Shown here piece by piece: positions 35,901 to 45,684 of a stretch of 64,000 nt of DNA. The notes under the pieces are model-generated. The model was given only the letters and a program-made list of their open reading frames with translations, was not told where the DNA came from and did not search any database. A program made the translations under genes and the position numbers. How positions within the stretch are numbered: position 1 is the stretch's first letter; each line of letters opens with the position of its first letter. The stretch is from Cytospora piceicola (taxonomy: Eukaryota > Ascomycota > Sordariomycetes > Diaporthales > Cytosporaceae), in NCBI GenBank assembly GCA_023375675.1, contig JALQBC010000065.1, positions 80,758 to 144,757 of the forward strand, in the 5' to 3' direction.

Positions 35901-37501
35901 TCTCAGGTCCAACACCTACACCTCCGATGTCCAGTGCTTCACCATTCAACACCACACTCCCGGCCACGCAACAGCCCGAAATGACCACGCAATCAAACTC
36001 TCCGGCATTGTCAACGAATCCGGTAGTCAAGGCCCCGGCATGGCCGCCTCGAACTTCTGCTCCACCAAAGGATCTGATGGTCGATTTCACGAAATGGATA
36101 GTGCTCGGCGACAACGGGTTGATGGAAGAGTTCCAGGAGGCTCTCGTGGAGCATCTAGTTCGTAGTGCGTTCAGTCAGTACCAGAATGAGGAAGAAGAAC
36201 GCCAACACAAGGAAGCAGAGGAGAGATCTTGGGCGGAAGCACGGAAATTCAGAAAATACAGCTTGCGAGTCAAATACTTCTACCGCTGGCGGGAAATTTC
36301 GAGGAAATCGGCTCTGAAACGTGTTGGACGGCAAAACAGAGCTGCGATAAAAGCATACAGAGAAGCGAAACTGGCCGAGGCTAGGGCTACGAAGGCCAAG
36401 GCGGAAAAGGACGAACAGGCTCGTCTCAAGCGGCTTACCGAATCATCATCATTGTCTTGGCTCGACGAACTCGAGAAGGATCGGGCTTTGAAACGAGCTA
36501 GGAGGGAGAGCATGTCCCTTGATACGTCAAGACGGAGCAGCTTCGCTTCAACCAATAGAGACGCCTTGCTTGCCACCGGAGTCTTCTCAGGGCTTCGGCA
36601 TGAGCGAGATGTGGCCGCGGATTGCGTTAGGGATGACGACTCCCTCTACGATCACCTTGTCGGGGTGTCGATACATCCAAATCAAAGCCAGACGAGCATG
36701 GGTCCTCCGGCCAAACCTAAGGACCCCCTTCGATCTGTCCGCAATGCTGCCGTAGCTAAGCCCCTACCGAAACCCAAACTGAGCAAGAAGGCGCAATACC
36801 TCCAAGATCTTCTAAGTGGCAAGCACAAGGAAGACGATCTCATCAGTTTCAGGAGCAGCACTTCTTCGCGTCTCGGCCACTCAACAGCAACAAGCGCTGG
36901 TGGGAAAGTCACAAACTTCTCAAGATATCAGTCTTCATCGCCTCGATCCTCGGCCGAACCAGATCGGCCGAAGAACGGACCAGGAAGCGGCATCAAATCC
37001 TCGTACTGGCTGCTCAGAAGCCGTGGACTTTTCGCTACACCTACTGGTCATGTCTTGTCTGACAAGGCCCCTCGTCCTACTTCAAATGCTGTCTACGGAG
37101 GTGGTTCGCAGTACTCTGGAGACTCAGAGGCCGGCGATTTCGATGACCGCGTCTTGGAGCAGGACGGCGCCTACCGCGCAAGTCTAGGCTTGAACGGGGC
37201 CCGTCGCAGTACCTTCAGCGTCCGTTCAGAGGCGGCATCTCCACCACGACCAAGCTTCTTGAGACCAAATGCAGCCGCATCGAGGCAGTCCCTACCAACA
37301 GGAGCCTCCGCATCGACACTGCTGGCTCATCGGCAGCTAGATGGCGATGCTGCGTCCCAGGCCTCTGCGGAGGGCAGTGCCGTCAGCACCATGCAACAAG
37401 ACGTCGAAGAGAGCCTGAGGGAGCTGAGGAAGGTCGCTGCAGAATTGGACGGTGAGACGGAGTGGTATCGCGAACAGAATAAACAGCTATTCAAAGGCTA
37501 G
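32987..37501 (+). CDS. SAC3: Sac3/GANP, nuclear mRNA export scaffold (TREX-2)
   Basis: Intronless, 1504 aa from 32987. The frame stays open upstream to an ATG at 32807 (60 more residues), but MAGFGQAPVFGA looks like the usual Sac3 start. The first 300 residues are rich in NPFG, VFG and SPFG dipeptides, like nucleoporin FG repeats, and in Sac3 this region binds the Mex67 export receptor. The SAC3/GANP domain starts near residue 354 (RGICEDMCPEGEKVSRI) and runs to about 700, including LHNFLWDRTRAIRKDF. A Ser/Pro/FG-rich linker follows. A helical basic segment near 1050-1150 (KFRKYSLRVKYFYRWREISR) corresponds to the Sus1/Cdc31-binding region. The tail is Ser/Arg-rich with a final coiled segment. 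TREX-2 couples transcription to the nuclear pore. Confidence 0.93.
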   Translation: MAGFGQAPVFGAQALSTDATNRSLSPFGAPSNSSAPFGQPQHQTPVFGAPMGMTNSSFQQAQTSSPFASLNNTTNVPSGDSSSGPVFGSSDLTNGSAMSGNPFAAATAAPAGMTANPFATPVTNASLNPFGNATPATNQNGVTAANPFASGASSNPFGTSTSPANGVSSVFAKPAEAPSHATGTFAGAAANNQKRKNGFEGTGNFKRLAFDSTPNTFQTQRAAFPNTTTSNGSSGFGVKDTRKNRNGFADYLQEREVNGLAPVTAPTQNMTVNGGKKKSPSVYAKEILDQLRKGSVKPPGWPKQPGNPASRKPMEDHREKYKKYEGQVRATLVKAGLIDDPDVRKKLSDAIDFRGICEDMCPEGEKVSRIVEYDVKAAEKTASPDGLEMWPDPARMVKTFKRSAAGSDSPLPTEVRSPAALRRTVDYLVDDLLKSDENLPSLHNFLWDRTRAIRKDFIFQNAMSAEERTDQIYCLENVARFHAVALHLLSQEGFAAEDFSEQQEREQLGKTLLSLMQVYDECKDMQGVKMQNEAEFRAYYLLFNAHDPFVMQQMQDWNDKFWFQSTEIQTVVALIEAMQNVWNGRGPLRPQIPLTTGSPSFTTYFSIVENPRVSYTMGCFAEIHFTEIRRHLLKSIHKAYGRVRDGPKDLTAKVLNTMFRFDTEDQCMAFLEELGMEFSSQGADEPYLVVERRRSIPGKTVRQSFSGVIVEPKRGNRPLPEVIHTTVFEDGSYSIGQPVSPDSMFVTQPSGMSVNGHQRQSQVEVNFSDEDSPSSSPAPPKNTFSPFQKPPATNGFGLPQTNKSLFGSAPANPFSSAPSIFSAPAADKSTPNTKAPTFSWASHPSPNIFAKPASSEPGAQAPTQKPGFAWPTTPSDAAATTAPSSSSSGGVFDAWNNPANKANAPFFPPTASLTGPTSIYSPVTSINDQGNASKDIGQKPSSQSAITSTAVPPVSQDEPSSGTSIFSKSPGVSGPTPTPPMSSASPFNTTLPATQQPEMTTQSNSPALSTNPVVKAPAWPPRTSAPPKDLMVDFTKWIVLGDNGLMEEFQEALVEHLVRSAFSQYQNEEEERQHKEAEERSWAEARKFRKYSLRVKYFYRWREISRKSALKRVGRQNRAAIKAYREAKLAEARATKAKAEKDEQARLKRLTESSSLSWLDELEKDRALKRARRESMSLDTSRRSSFASTNRDALLATGVFSGLRHERDVAADCVRDDDSLYDHLVGVSIHPNQSQTSMGPPAKPKDPLRSVRNAAVAKPLPKPKLSKKAQYLQDLLSGKHKEDDLISFRSSTSSRLGHSTATSAGGKVTNFSRYQSSSPRSSAEPDRPKNGPGSGIKSSYWLLRSRGLFATPTGHVLSDKAPRPTSNAVYGGGSQYSGDSEAGDFDDRVLEQDGAYRASLGLNGARRSTFSVRSEAASPPRPSFLRPNAAASRQSLPTGASASTLLAHRQLDGDAASQASAEGSAVSTMQQDVEESLRELRKVAAELDGETEWYREQNKQLFKG

Positions 37502-38679
37502 CAAGCCTTCGTCACTGTGGGGTGGTGACCAAGGGACAACATACGGCCACAGGGCAGCAGGCCAGGATGTGCATCAGCAGAAGCAACCCCGAAGAAGATT
37601 CGGTCAGTAGGAGGCAGATCGGTGGATGGAGAAGGCAGGGAACAAAATGCGGAGCAGAACAACGACAAAATAGGTTGTCATCGCGCTTGACGGCATGGAT
37701 AAGAAGGCGGATAGGTTTACTACGGCATCTGGGGACGGAAATGAAGATTTCGATTTTATGTTTTACAAATGACGGTCACAAGCTGGGCCCTCTACTGCAT
37801 CAAGCCAGGCGTTCATTCGGCAAGGGGTTGGGGAAGCAAGGGTATCATGGTTACGGCAAGGCGAAGCCAAGGTCAAATAAAGCATGCATTGGGCAGGTTA
37901 TTTGCTGTGAGAGTGTTTGATTTTATGTTTCTGGTGAAATATACCCAAGCGATCAAGGACAACCGGCATAAATACGCTTCCCTCCTGCGGTGACTCGAGC
38001 TTGCATTACGCTCTGTCACCTTATGTTAGTCTCTGTCAGAAGCAACCGCATGTGATCGTTGGTTATATCGGACTTGTATGGTCATCTGCTATGTCATGTT
38101 GTTTGTAGAGGGGGACGTCGGGTATGGACCCACGTTTCGCCAGACCATGAAGCCGTGCTCACTTCCCGTACTGAACCATCCTCGGCCTCTGCTTAAACAA
38201 CTTTCTCTTCCCATCCTCAATTGTGAAGCCCCTGACACGTCTAGGTTAGTCAGACAGACTTTCTCCGTCCTCTATAACCCGGCTCGATCCTATAGCTAAA
38301 CTAAGCAACCTAGCAGCTGAGTAGATGCGCTTTTGCCGGGATACTCTATTGTATTATATTTTATTCTGATCTCAACTCGCCTTCGCCGACACCGAAACCG
38401 AAAAATCACAAGATCAAAACGAGTTCCATCCGCCCACCCCCCGCTCTACATACAATACAAGACAAGACCACAAGGAACACACCTCCCTGGATGATATAGT
38501 TGGTAGTAGGGGTTCAAGGAAGATGTTGACTTAAACCACAAGGTACTTGGTTGGTGGTTCTGGTTCAGGGGATGGCAACAGGCAAAAGACAGGCATACAT
38601 ATATCATCTATAGTCGGCAGGGTAAGAAACAAACCCCACTCCCATACCATTACATCCATCCCCATTCTATTGCATATTG
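37502..38679. other. gene-free interval downstream of SAC3
   Basis: The left part is SAC3 3' UTR; its open frames (for example 37522-37920) have no recognisable content. A/T-rich words such as TATTGTATTATATTTTATTC lie near 38345. Nothing continues the dehydrogenase remnant that begins at 38680. Confidence 0.5.
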
Positions 38680-38903
38680 TTATTGACGTTTGGACCAATC
38701 ACCCAAGGCGTTGAGGTTCGAGATTCTGAACTTCTCGTCGGCGACTTTCTCGGAGCCATATTTCGCGACCAGCTCATCGAGACAGCATTGCTGCCGTCCT
38801 ACTGCGATGGCGAAGACGCCGACATCTATCACCCGTTCAGTCAACGTCCGGCCGATGCCGGATGGCGCCCCGGTGAGAGTCCAGTCTTGTATGGGAACGC
38901 CAT
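38680..38903 (-). pseudogene. short-chain dehydrogenase/reductase remnant, frameshifted and truncated
   Basis: On the minus strand an ATG at 38903 opens with MAFPYKT. One base then appears to be missing, and the next frame gives LTGAPSGIGRTLTERV, the TGxxxGIG cofactor-binding motif of SDR enzymes. AIAVGRQQCCLDELVAKYG and EKFRISNLNALGDWSKR follow, in the order expected for the first beta-alpha-beta units. A stop comes at 38682-38680 and nothing downstream resembles the remaining two thirds of an SDR (no NAG or YxxxK region). It is therefore a dead N-terminal fragment, not a gene. Family call rests on the motif and spacing; the exact parental enzyme cannot be named. Confidence 0.72.
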
Positions 38904-39556
38904 CGCGCAGGAGCTGAAGTATACGACTACTCTAAGCTGAGTGTCTGAGAAGACTGGCGTCAGGTTCATATATCAGACTGTCGCGCTCTGAGGACATCAT
39001 TTCTGCCGACGATGTCAAGTCGGGTCGCATCCCACTTACATCCCCTTCATGTCAGGATGTGTAAACTACGGCAAGGCGAAGGCGTTGTTGTTTTCAGTCA
39101 AGCTCCCAGTAGTCAGACTCCTAACATTGGCACGACCAGAGCGTTCAGATACAGACCAAATTTAGATAGACTTAGTATAATCAGGCCGAACTTAGGCTAC
39201 AAACCTGACTGTAACCCAAATCAACTATCGTGAACGGCATGGGTTACAAGGTGTGAGCACAAGAAATCGCAGGGTTGCCAGTACAGATGATGTGCAAAGT
39301 TTCAAGGATATGCTTTGTCATGACCAATAACAAGTTCGACATCGTACAAACATTTAGTTACGGAGATCATCTTGTTGAGAAAATTCGGAGAATGGTCAAA
39401 GGGTTGAAAAGGAGAAGGGCAATAATGTAGACATTTCCCAGTTAAAGAGGCTGGGTATGGAATTTCGTATGATGGCTCCTCCAAATTGAAAGAAAAATTA
39501 TGGTCAATGATGTTCAAGATCCTATCAGCTACGGCCCTCCTGAACAGGGTATCTGT
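38904..39556. other. interval between SDR remnant and ArgJ
   Basis: These 650 bp contain the ArgJ 3' UTR at the right side and no supportable gene. Frames are short. Confidence 0.5.
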
Positions 39557-41162
39557 CTATGTGCGGTAATCACCGTTGATAGTACTTCGAAAGTTAGCCG
39601 CTGGTTCTTATAGACACGGGATCAGTGAGACTTACATGTACTCGTGGCTGTAATCACAGGTCCAGTAAGTGGCCTGCTCCTTGCCTGTTCCCAGGCTAAC
39701 GAGGATCTCCAAGTCTTCGGCCTGGAGGATCTCGGATGCGCGCGCCTCATCCACAGCTTCAGGTTCACCGTTGACCAGGAGCTTCAGCTCCGCGGAGCCG
39801 TCGGTGGGGACGAACGACACGTTTGTCTTCTCTGCTATAATCTCGGCGACATCGTTGATAGCCTCGCCGGGCTCGGAAAGAAGCGAGTAACCAGTGGCAC
39901 ACAGGATGCGACCCCAGTTGGCATCCCTTCCGTAGAGAGCAGTCTTGACCAGTGGTGAGCGTGCAATAGTGCTGGCAATCTTCCGCGCACCGGTTTCAGA
40001 AGAAGCCTCCGTCACGCGGATGGTCACGAACTTGGTGGCTCCTTCGCCGTCGCGGACGATGAGTTTAGCCAAGTCGGTCGCAGTAGTGGAAAGGACCTGT
40101 CTGAAAGCCTCGTAGTCCTCGGATGATTCTGAAGTGATCTCCTTGCCGCCCGCTGCGCCGTTTGCCAATAGTGCGACGGTGTCGTTGGTGGATGTGTCGC
40201 CGTCGATGGTGATGGAGTTGAAGGAGCGGTCGACAGCACTCTTGAGCAGAGTAGGAATGACAGCAGAGGAAACGGGCGCATCAGTGCAGATAACACCGAG
40301 GAGAGTAGCCATGTTGGGGTGAATCATACCGGCGCCCTTGGTCATGCCGGCAATGTGGTAAACTTTATCGGGAGACGAGGGCAGGCGGAATTCGCGGGAG
40401 ATGAGCTTGGGGAATGTGTCAGTAGTGCAGATGGCAGTTGCGGTGGCCATCCAGTGTTCGTGAGATGAACCGAGAGCTTTCTGGGCTTTAGGAATTCCTT
40501 GGAGAATCTTTGGGAGCGGTAGTCTGTGAGAACAATAAGTAAGGATATAGGCGGAAACAGACATTGTGTCAGGTTCGAGATCATAGGCGTTTGATTTCGC
40601 AAAAGAGCTTGCCATATCAAGCAAGGCCCATGTGCACCTCTTTCAAGGGTTCGACAATTCAAGATGTTTCATACCTTTGTCCAATAACGCCGGTACTCAT
40701 GACGATGGTAGAGTCCGAAGCACCGGTGACCTTGTCAGTCTCCTGGGACATCTGTACCGCATCCTCTAGGCCTCCTTTGCCGGTGACCGCGTTGGCGCAG
40801 CCCGAATTAATAATGACGCTCTGAATCTTGTTGTTCGTCTTCTTGAGAAGGTCCCGACTGAAAGTGACGGGCGCTGCTTGGAACTTGTTTTTGGTGAAAA
40901 CAGCAGCAGCCGCGCAAGGGCGATCGGAAGTGATCAAGGCAATGTCTGGCTTGGTGGTGTTGCTGGGTTTCACACCAACGTTGACTCCTGCGACCTGGAA
41001 ACCAAGGGGAAACGTGCCAGCCGATGGTATATATTTCTGCTTTTTGGCTGGGATGTCAAGGCCGGCTATGGTGTATGACCTCGACTGGATCCTGGAGGCG
41101 AGTTGCCTCACAACCCAGGCTGGGCGCTCCATGAGGGCGAGGATGCGCCGAGCAGCGGACAC
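39557..41162 (-). CDS. ARG7: ArgJ, bifunctional ornithine acetyltransferase / N-acetylglutamate synthase
   Basis: Exons 41162..40675, 40523..39636 and 39584..39557 give 467 aa. The last exon codes only for the final residues ITINGDYRT, which complete the conserved C-terminus after HEY. The enzyme transfers acetyl from N-acetylornithine to glutamate, closing the cyclic arginine pathway; fungal ArgJ works in mitochondria, and the first 30 residues here (Arg-rich, no acidic residue apart from one Glu) look like a mitochondrial presequence. The self-cleavage site is in HPNMATLLG, with the nucleophile Thr at about residue 236. The oxyanion TG pair is in STGVIGQR. A perfect TGAGTCA element lies 145 bp upstream of the ATG. 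Confidence 0.94.
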
Positions 41163-42230
41163 GGGCTTGACTGGCTAACGGTGTAAGTGTGTGTGGGTGC
41201 GTTGAAAGCAGCGAATGGAACTTATACCAGGAATATGGCGCACTGAAGCGTCCTCCTTGTATTCTATGTGAATAGGCACGTCTTTGAAAGAAAAGTGTCC
41301 CTTCAATGAGTCAAATATTGTAAAGAGAGGATGTCAAGGTCGAAGCAAGGCTCATGACCCCAGCTTGACGAGAGTCATCTAGAGCTTCGAGTCGCCTTTT
41401 TGAGATGAGCCATAGCTCCGGTTCCGCTTGGGAGCTTCCCTGTCAATTTGGGTTCCTGATTGGTCCGTGCAGCTCAGAAAAATTTATATCTTTCGGAACA
41501 TTTTTTGAGCTTCGTTTTCTCCTCCCATTCATTCCTTCAACCTCTTTTCACCCTCACAGATTCATATCTCGGTATCCCCTTCGTTTACGGATCATTATTC
41601 ATTATTGCAGTCGAGGCTCAGCTCGCAGTACTACTGTTTCTTCTTTCATGTGATGCGTATCTGCGACCTTACACAGGAGACAAATCGAGGCAAAAACAGC
41701 GAGGCCAAAGTTCTGCAAGGCTCTTTTCTCTCTGCGTCTACCCAACATTGCATCTTCTTGACAACCGCTCGTTTCCAAATACCAGGCTTGCGTTCAACAA
41801 GATCCATTCCAAGTGGGAGTTGGTAAGGTAAGTATTGATCGCAGTCAGATCTCAGCACTGGTTTGAGCGTTCCTTTACCTTGGGAGGTCGCGACTGCAAT
41901 TCACAATATTGTGGCGTCGCTGCTCAGGTGTGGCTGCAGCTATGCTGTCTGGCCAATGGGAACTCAGGTCGGCCCCACTGCAAGCCACAGTTTGCCTGAA
42001 GCTTGCAGCATTTTCTTTATCCTTCCACCAGCTAGCTCTGCTCTTGCCGAAAGGCCACCTCGCATTACAAACACCAACACCAACATCACACAGTCTACTC
42101 TCCCAGTCATTCTGCACACTCTTTCTGTTTTAGCGACGCAAATAGTTTTGCCTTTTTCCTTGCATCCTGCAACAACCACTCCCTCTGCTACTCCCACTCG
42201 AGCACAACTGTCACGTTACGTCACATCACG
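41163..42230. promoter_or_regulatory. divergent promoter region ArgJ / Derlin
   Basis: This is about 1.07 kb between divergent starts. The ArgJ side holds TGAGTCA (41307-41313). The Derlin side is pyrimidine-rich with several upstream ATGs in short frames. No gene is seen in it. Confidence 0.55.
41307..41313. promoter_or_regulatory. CPC1/Gcn4-type general amino-acid control element
   Basis: TGAGTCA, a perfect match to the palindromic TGASTCA site of Gcn4/CPC1, stands 145 bp upstream of the ArgJ ATG. Arginine genes are known targets of cross-pathway control in ascomycetes. Confidence 0.6.
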
Positions 42231-43412
42231 ATGGCGGAGATCATGGATGCCTACTGGCGCGCACCCGCCATAGCGAGGTAAGCAACCTCTCAACACTACA
42301 TAGCGAGGATCTCAATCCTGACGCGCGCCTTTGCAGGACCTTCGCGACAGCCGTACTGGTTACCTCGATTGCTTGTCACATGGGCCTCCTTCCCTACTCC
42401 TGGTTCTACTTCCACTACCTCGAGATCTTCAAGCTCCCACCTGAGATATGGCGCTTCGTCACCAGCTTCTTCCTCACCGGTCCACAACTGGGGATAATCA
42501 TGGACACATACTTCGTCTTCCAATATGTCAGCCAACTTGAGACGGCACACCCGAAGTTTGGCAGGAAGGAAGACGTTCTGTGGTACTTGGTGTTTTGTGG
42601 CTTCGTCATCATCGTAAGTTCCAGGTCCCATACCTAGGTTCTCCTTTCATATTTGCCCTTTCACTCGGTGAATCTTTCACCTTCAAACCTCTTATATCTG
42701 CCCGGACAGTGTATGAACCCACTGCTGTCACGGTTCCTGAAAACGAGGGAGATTACCCCTGCACTTCGGCCGGTCCGTCATTCGCATACCTAGTTAAGGG
42801 CCGGTCCGCGGTGTGGGCATGGTGGGATGTCTTATTTTGTCTTCGGGATTCGATCTTTGTGGTCTCGTGGTTTAAGCGCCCTACATTTCTTCGCCATCAG
42901 CTCTTGCTGTCATGTACTTGGAACAGCGTTCGAGGTTTCATGCACAAGGCTAACAAACAAACCAGGTCCTCGCGCAATGGCTCCTCGGTAGCGCATTCTT
43001 CCTCCCTGCACTGATCTTAGCCATGTGTTATACTGCAACGCAAGATCAGAGGGGACAGAAAGTTCAGTTTTTCTTCTTCACTGTCCCTGCCCAGCTTGTT
43101 CCTGTCTGCATGATGGGTGCGACCCTTCTCATGTCAGGCCAAGGAGCTATGCTCCTTCAGCTCACTGGACTTGTTGCTGCCCACTTGCATGATTTCTTGA
43201 GCCGGCTGTACCCCGAGTTTGGTGGTGGCTCGAACTTGATACAGACCCCAAGTTTCTTTTCACGTATTGCGGCCACTCCTCTTTTTGCGCAGCGAGAGCA
43301 TGGCACCGCTTCCCGTCCCGTACAGAGCTCAGGGAGCACCACAAAGGCACAAGGCAGTGGTCCTTTGCCAGACTCCTGGAGGACTAGAGGCAATGGCCAC
43401 CGTCTGGGGTGA
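42231..43412 (+). CDS. Derlin (Der1/Dfm1-like ERAD membrane protein)
   Basis: Exons 42231..42277, 42337..42613 and 42966..43412 give 256 aa. Junctions restore AIAR|TFATAV and FVII|VLAQWLLG, both conserved in Derlins. The second intron is long for this genome (352 nt), with a GGCTAACAAAC branch point. The protein is a multi-pass rhomboid pseudoprotease: the WR motif is at about residues 54-55 (EIWRFVTSFF), TGPQLGIIMDTYF follows, and there is a GxxxxxxG helix (GATLLMSG). The tail ends in TRGNGHRLG, close to the SHP box (GxGxxL) by which Derlins bind Cdc48/p97. Derlins move misfolded proteins out of the ER for degradation. Whether it is Der1- or Dfm1-type cannot be decided by eye, but the SHP-like end favours the Cdc48-binding type. 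Confidence 0.88.
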
Positions 43413-43696
43413 GTGGAAATTTAGATAGCACACTGCCAATGGAGTGCGAATAGATGACAATTATTGATATGAAGTATTGGCATCAAGTCTACGTGTGAAC
43501 CACGAGTGATATTTTCCGCGATATGCAGAGTTCCAATCAGCCATCATTGGTCTGATGATGTTTCCGAATTTTACTAGCTCCGAGCAAGAGCCCGCCTTTC
43601 CTTGGGAACTCCTGCCAGTAATCTGAGAAGACCGAACGCCATCCAAACCAGCGCCAAAATCGACACAGCCTTCCTCGAGAGCGAGGTGGGGGTATT
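43413..43696. other. convergent 3' region Derlin / Cys-rich membrane protein 1
   Basis: These 284 bp lie between two stop codons and should hold both 3' UTRs. Nothing else is seen. Confidence 0.5.
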
Positions 43697-45684
43697 TTAG
43701 CCATACAAGTAACTCTTCCCGCTACCTATAGGCACCTCAATAGGCTCTCCACGATCTATCGCTGTCTGCTCAACGATCCGATCATCCGTTCTTTGCCTAA
43801 AACGGCTATCCGGGAATGCCAGCGGTCCCGATATATCCTCCACCGGTGACGCACCAGAAAAACCGAGCCTAGTCGGCTTCTTGCCCGGTATTTTTATGCG
43901 CGGCACGGAGGGCAGGATGAGAGACGACATGCGGCGTCCGCCGCCGGTGTCCGACGTAGAAGCCCTGGACAACATCGAAGGCGCAGGCGTGCTTCGGCCG
44001 CCAAGAGAAAGCAAGGGGACCGGCGTGGTACTCCTGCCGCCCTGTGAGAAGGGGGTGTTCCGACCGCCCTGCGGGATGGGAGTCGCCCGGCCGCCCTGCC
44101 GGGGGGCCATGGAATCGGACACGGACGGCCGCCGGGGCGCGGAAGGTTCCCCAGAGGGCCCGGCCAGCTCTACCTGTATGTCCCTCAGCGAGGTCTCCCT
44201 GCTGATGCCGACGCCCCTGCTGATGCCGTCGGCCGCGTGGCCCTGCGGCGCGGGGGCGGGGGCGGGGGCCGGGCGCGGGGGCCCCCTCGCGTCGTCGAGG
44301 CTGCTCATGTACATCTGGACGGCGTAGTCGTCGGGCCTGTTGTACCTGGGCTCGGAGCGGACGCTGGGCGTGGAGTTGCGGCTGGCGCGGCTGCCGAGCC
44401 GGGCGTGGCCGCGGGCGATGTAGGCCGGGTGCGTGGGCAGCGCCGAGATGTCGACGCGGTCCGCGCTGTGGATCTCCATGCTGTGCAGCTGGCTGGCCCC
44501 GGGCGGCGCCAGCGGCCTGCCGCGCGACCTGCCCTCCAGGCGGTCGTAGTACTCGGCGTTGTCGACGTAGTCCATCTCGAGGCCGTGGCTCCCGGGCGGC
44601 GCGTAGGTCGGCGGGGGCGCCGCCGCCTTGTGGTCCGTGGTGTACATGGGCATGAGCCCGTTGCTGTTGCCCGACGCCAGGGAGGTCATGTGGCTGCTCG
44701 GGCCCTTGCCGTAGAAGACTGACGGGTCCACCATGGCCACGTCCTCCCTGTCGTATTTCTGCTGTCGCCGCCAGTAGAGGTAGAATAGTATTATGGCTAT
44801 GAGTAGTAGTGCGGCGGCGCCGACGACGATGCCGATTATTGCACCGGTAGGTAACACTTCCTTTTGTTCACTCCGGCCCACGGTCGTCGAGGAGTTGCCG
44901 GCCGTGCTCGCGGTGGAGATGTTGATGGGATATCCGGAGAACAGCTCTCCAGTGAGACCCAACAGGGTCCCCGAGGCAGGCTGTTGCTGACATCCAGCTT
45001 GCAGGGCAATGAGGACTTCGAATTGTTAGTAACCACCTGAGGCTTCGGGCTGGGACGTGGTGCTCTCCATCACTCACAGTTGGCTACATAAGAGTCCGGA
45101 CTTGATTGCAAACAAGAGACACAGTCGTCGATGCCTGTTCCATAGAAGGCCGAGTCATCTACCGAGCAATATGCATACTTGCCGCTGTCGCTTTGCAGGT
45201 CCAAGCCTGTCTCGATGGCGCCTTGGAGCGGCTGACATGCCGCCGCCAGGTCGCAGGTTCCGTTCCAGTTTTCCCTGTGTGTTGGATAATCATACAGACA
45301 GACAGCAGAGGCGTACCGCAGGTTGTCTTTCAAACAGTGTCAGCAGGGCAATGGCTCCATTTCCGAAATCCAGCAAGCAGCCAGGGATGTAAACCTACAG
45401 GTGAACCATGAGACATCCGACTCGGAGTCACTTGAATTTTTACTGGTCTGCAAGCACTCCAGGCAATTCTTGAACTTGACCCCGACCGCCGTAGAGTAAT
45501 AATCGACATCGTAACAAGCAATGTCCGAGGCATTAGTCGTCGAGGCAGCAGGATCCAGAGCGTCGCCGGTCTCAGAATCAAGGCAGACAGAGGCGCATGA
45601 TGACCCAGGCGTGACTTGGAGGGCCGACGAACTCGATATTAGGGATGAGGCAGTGATCAACACTGCCGTAATGGTTTGTCTCAT
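43697..45684 (-). CDS. Cys-rich single-pass membrane protein, paralogue 1 (family labelled 'LPXTG-domain' in fungi)
   Basis: Exons 45684..45399, 45326..45078 and 45015..43697 give 617 aa. Both introns are phase 1. A signal peptide (about residues 1-21) precedes LQVTPGSSCASVC, then a Cys-rich ectodomain with CLECLQ and CVSCLQ pairs, YNLRYA at the first junction and ANFLIALQAGCQ at the second. A VLPTGA motif directly before the single membrane helix (about 230-252), followed by YWRRQQK, explains the LPXTG name, but sortases do not occur in fungi. The cytoplasmic tail of some 360 residues is disordered, Pro/Ser/Arg-rich, with four GGRxTP steps. The tail DNA is very GC-rich with C/G third positions. 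The architecture suggests a surface or wall sensor, which is inference. A paralogue lies at 59895-61759. Confidence 0.85.

Noticed and set aside
37522..37920. 132-codon frame after SAC3
   Set aside because: It lies in the expected 3' UTR, with no recognisable content.
43881..44327. LPXTG motif as evidence for sortase anchoring
   Set aside because: Fungi have no sortase; the motif-helix-Arg arrangement in paralogue 1 is a normal type I membrane topology and is not kept in paralogue 2.
44237..44722. 161-codon plus-strand open frame
   Set aside because: Antisense shadow of the GC-rich tail of Cys-rich membrane protein 1.
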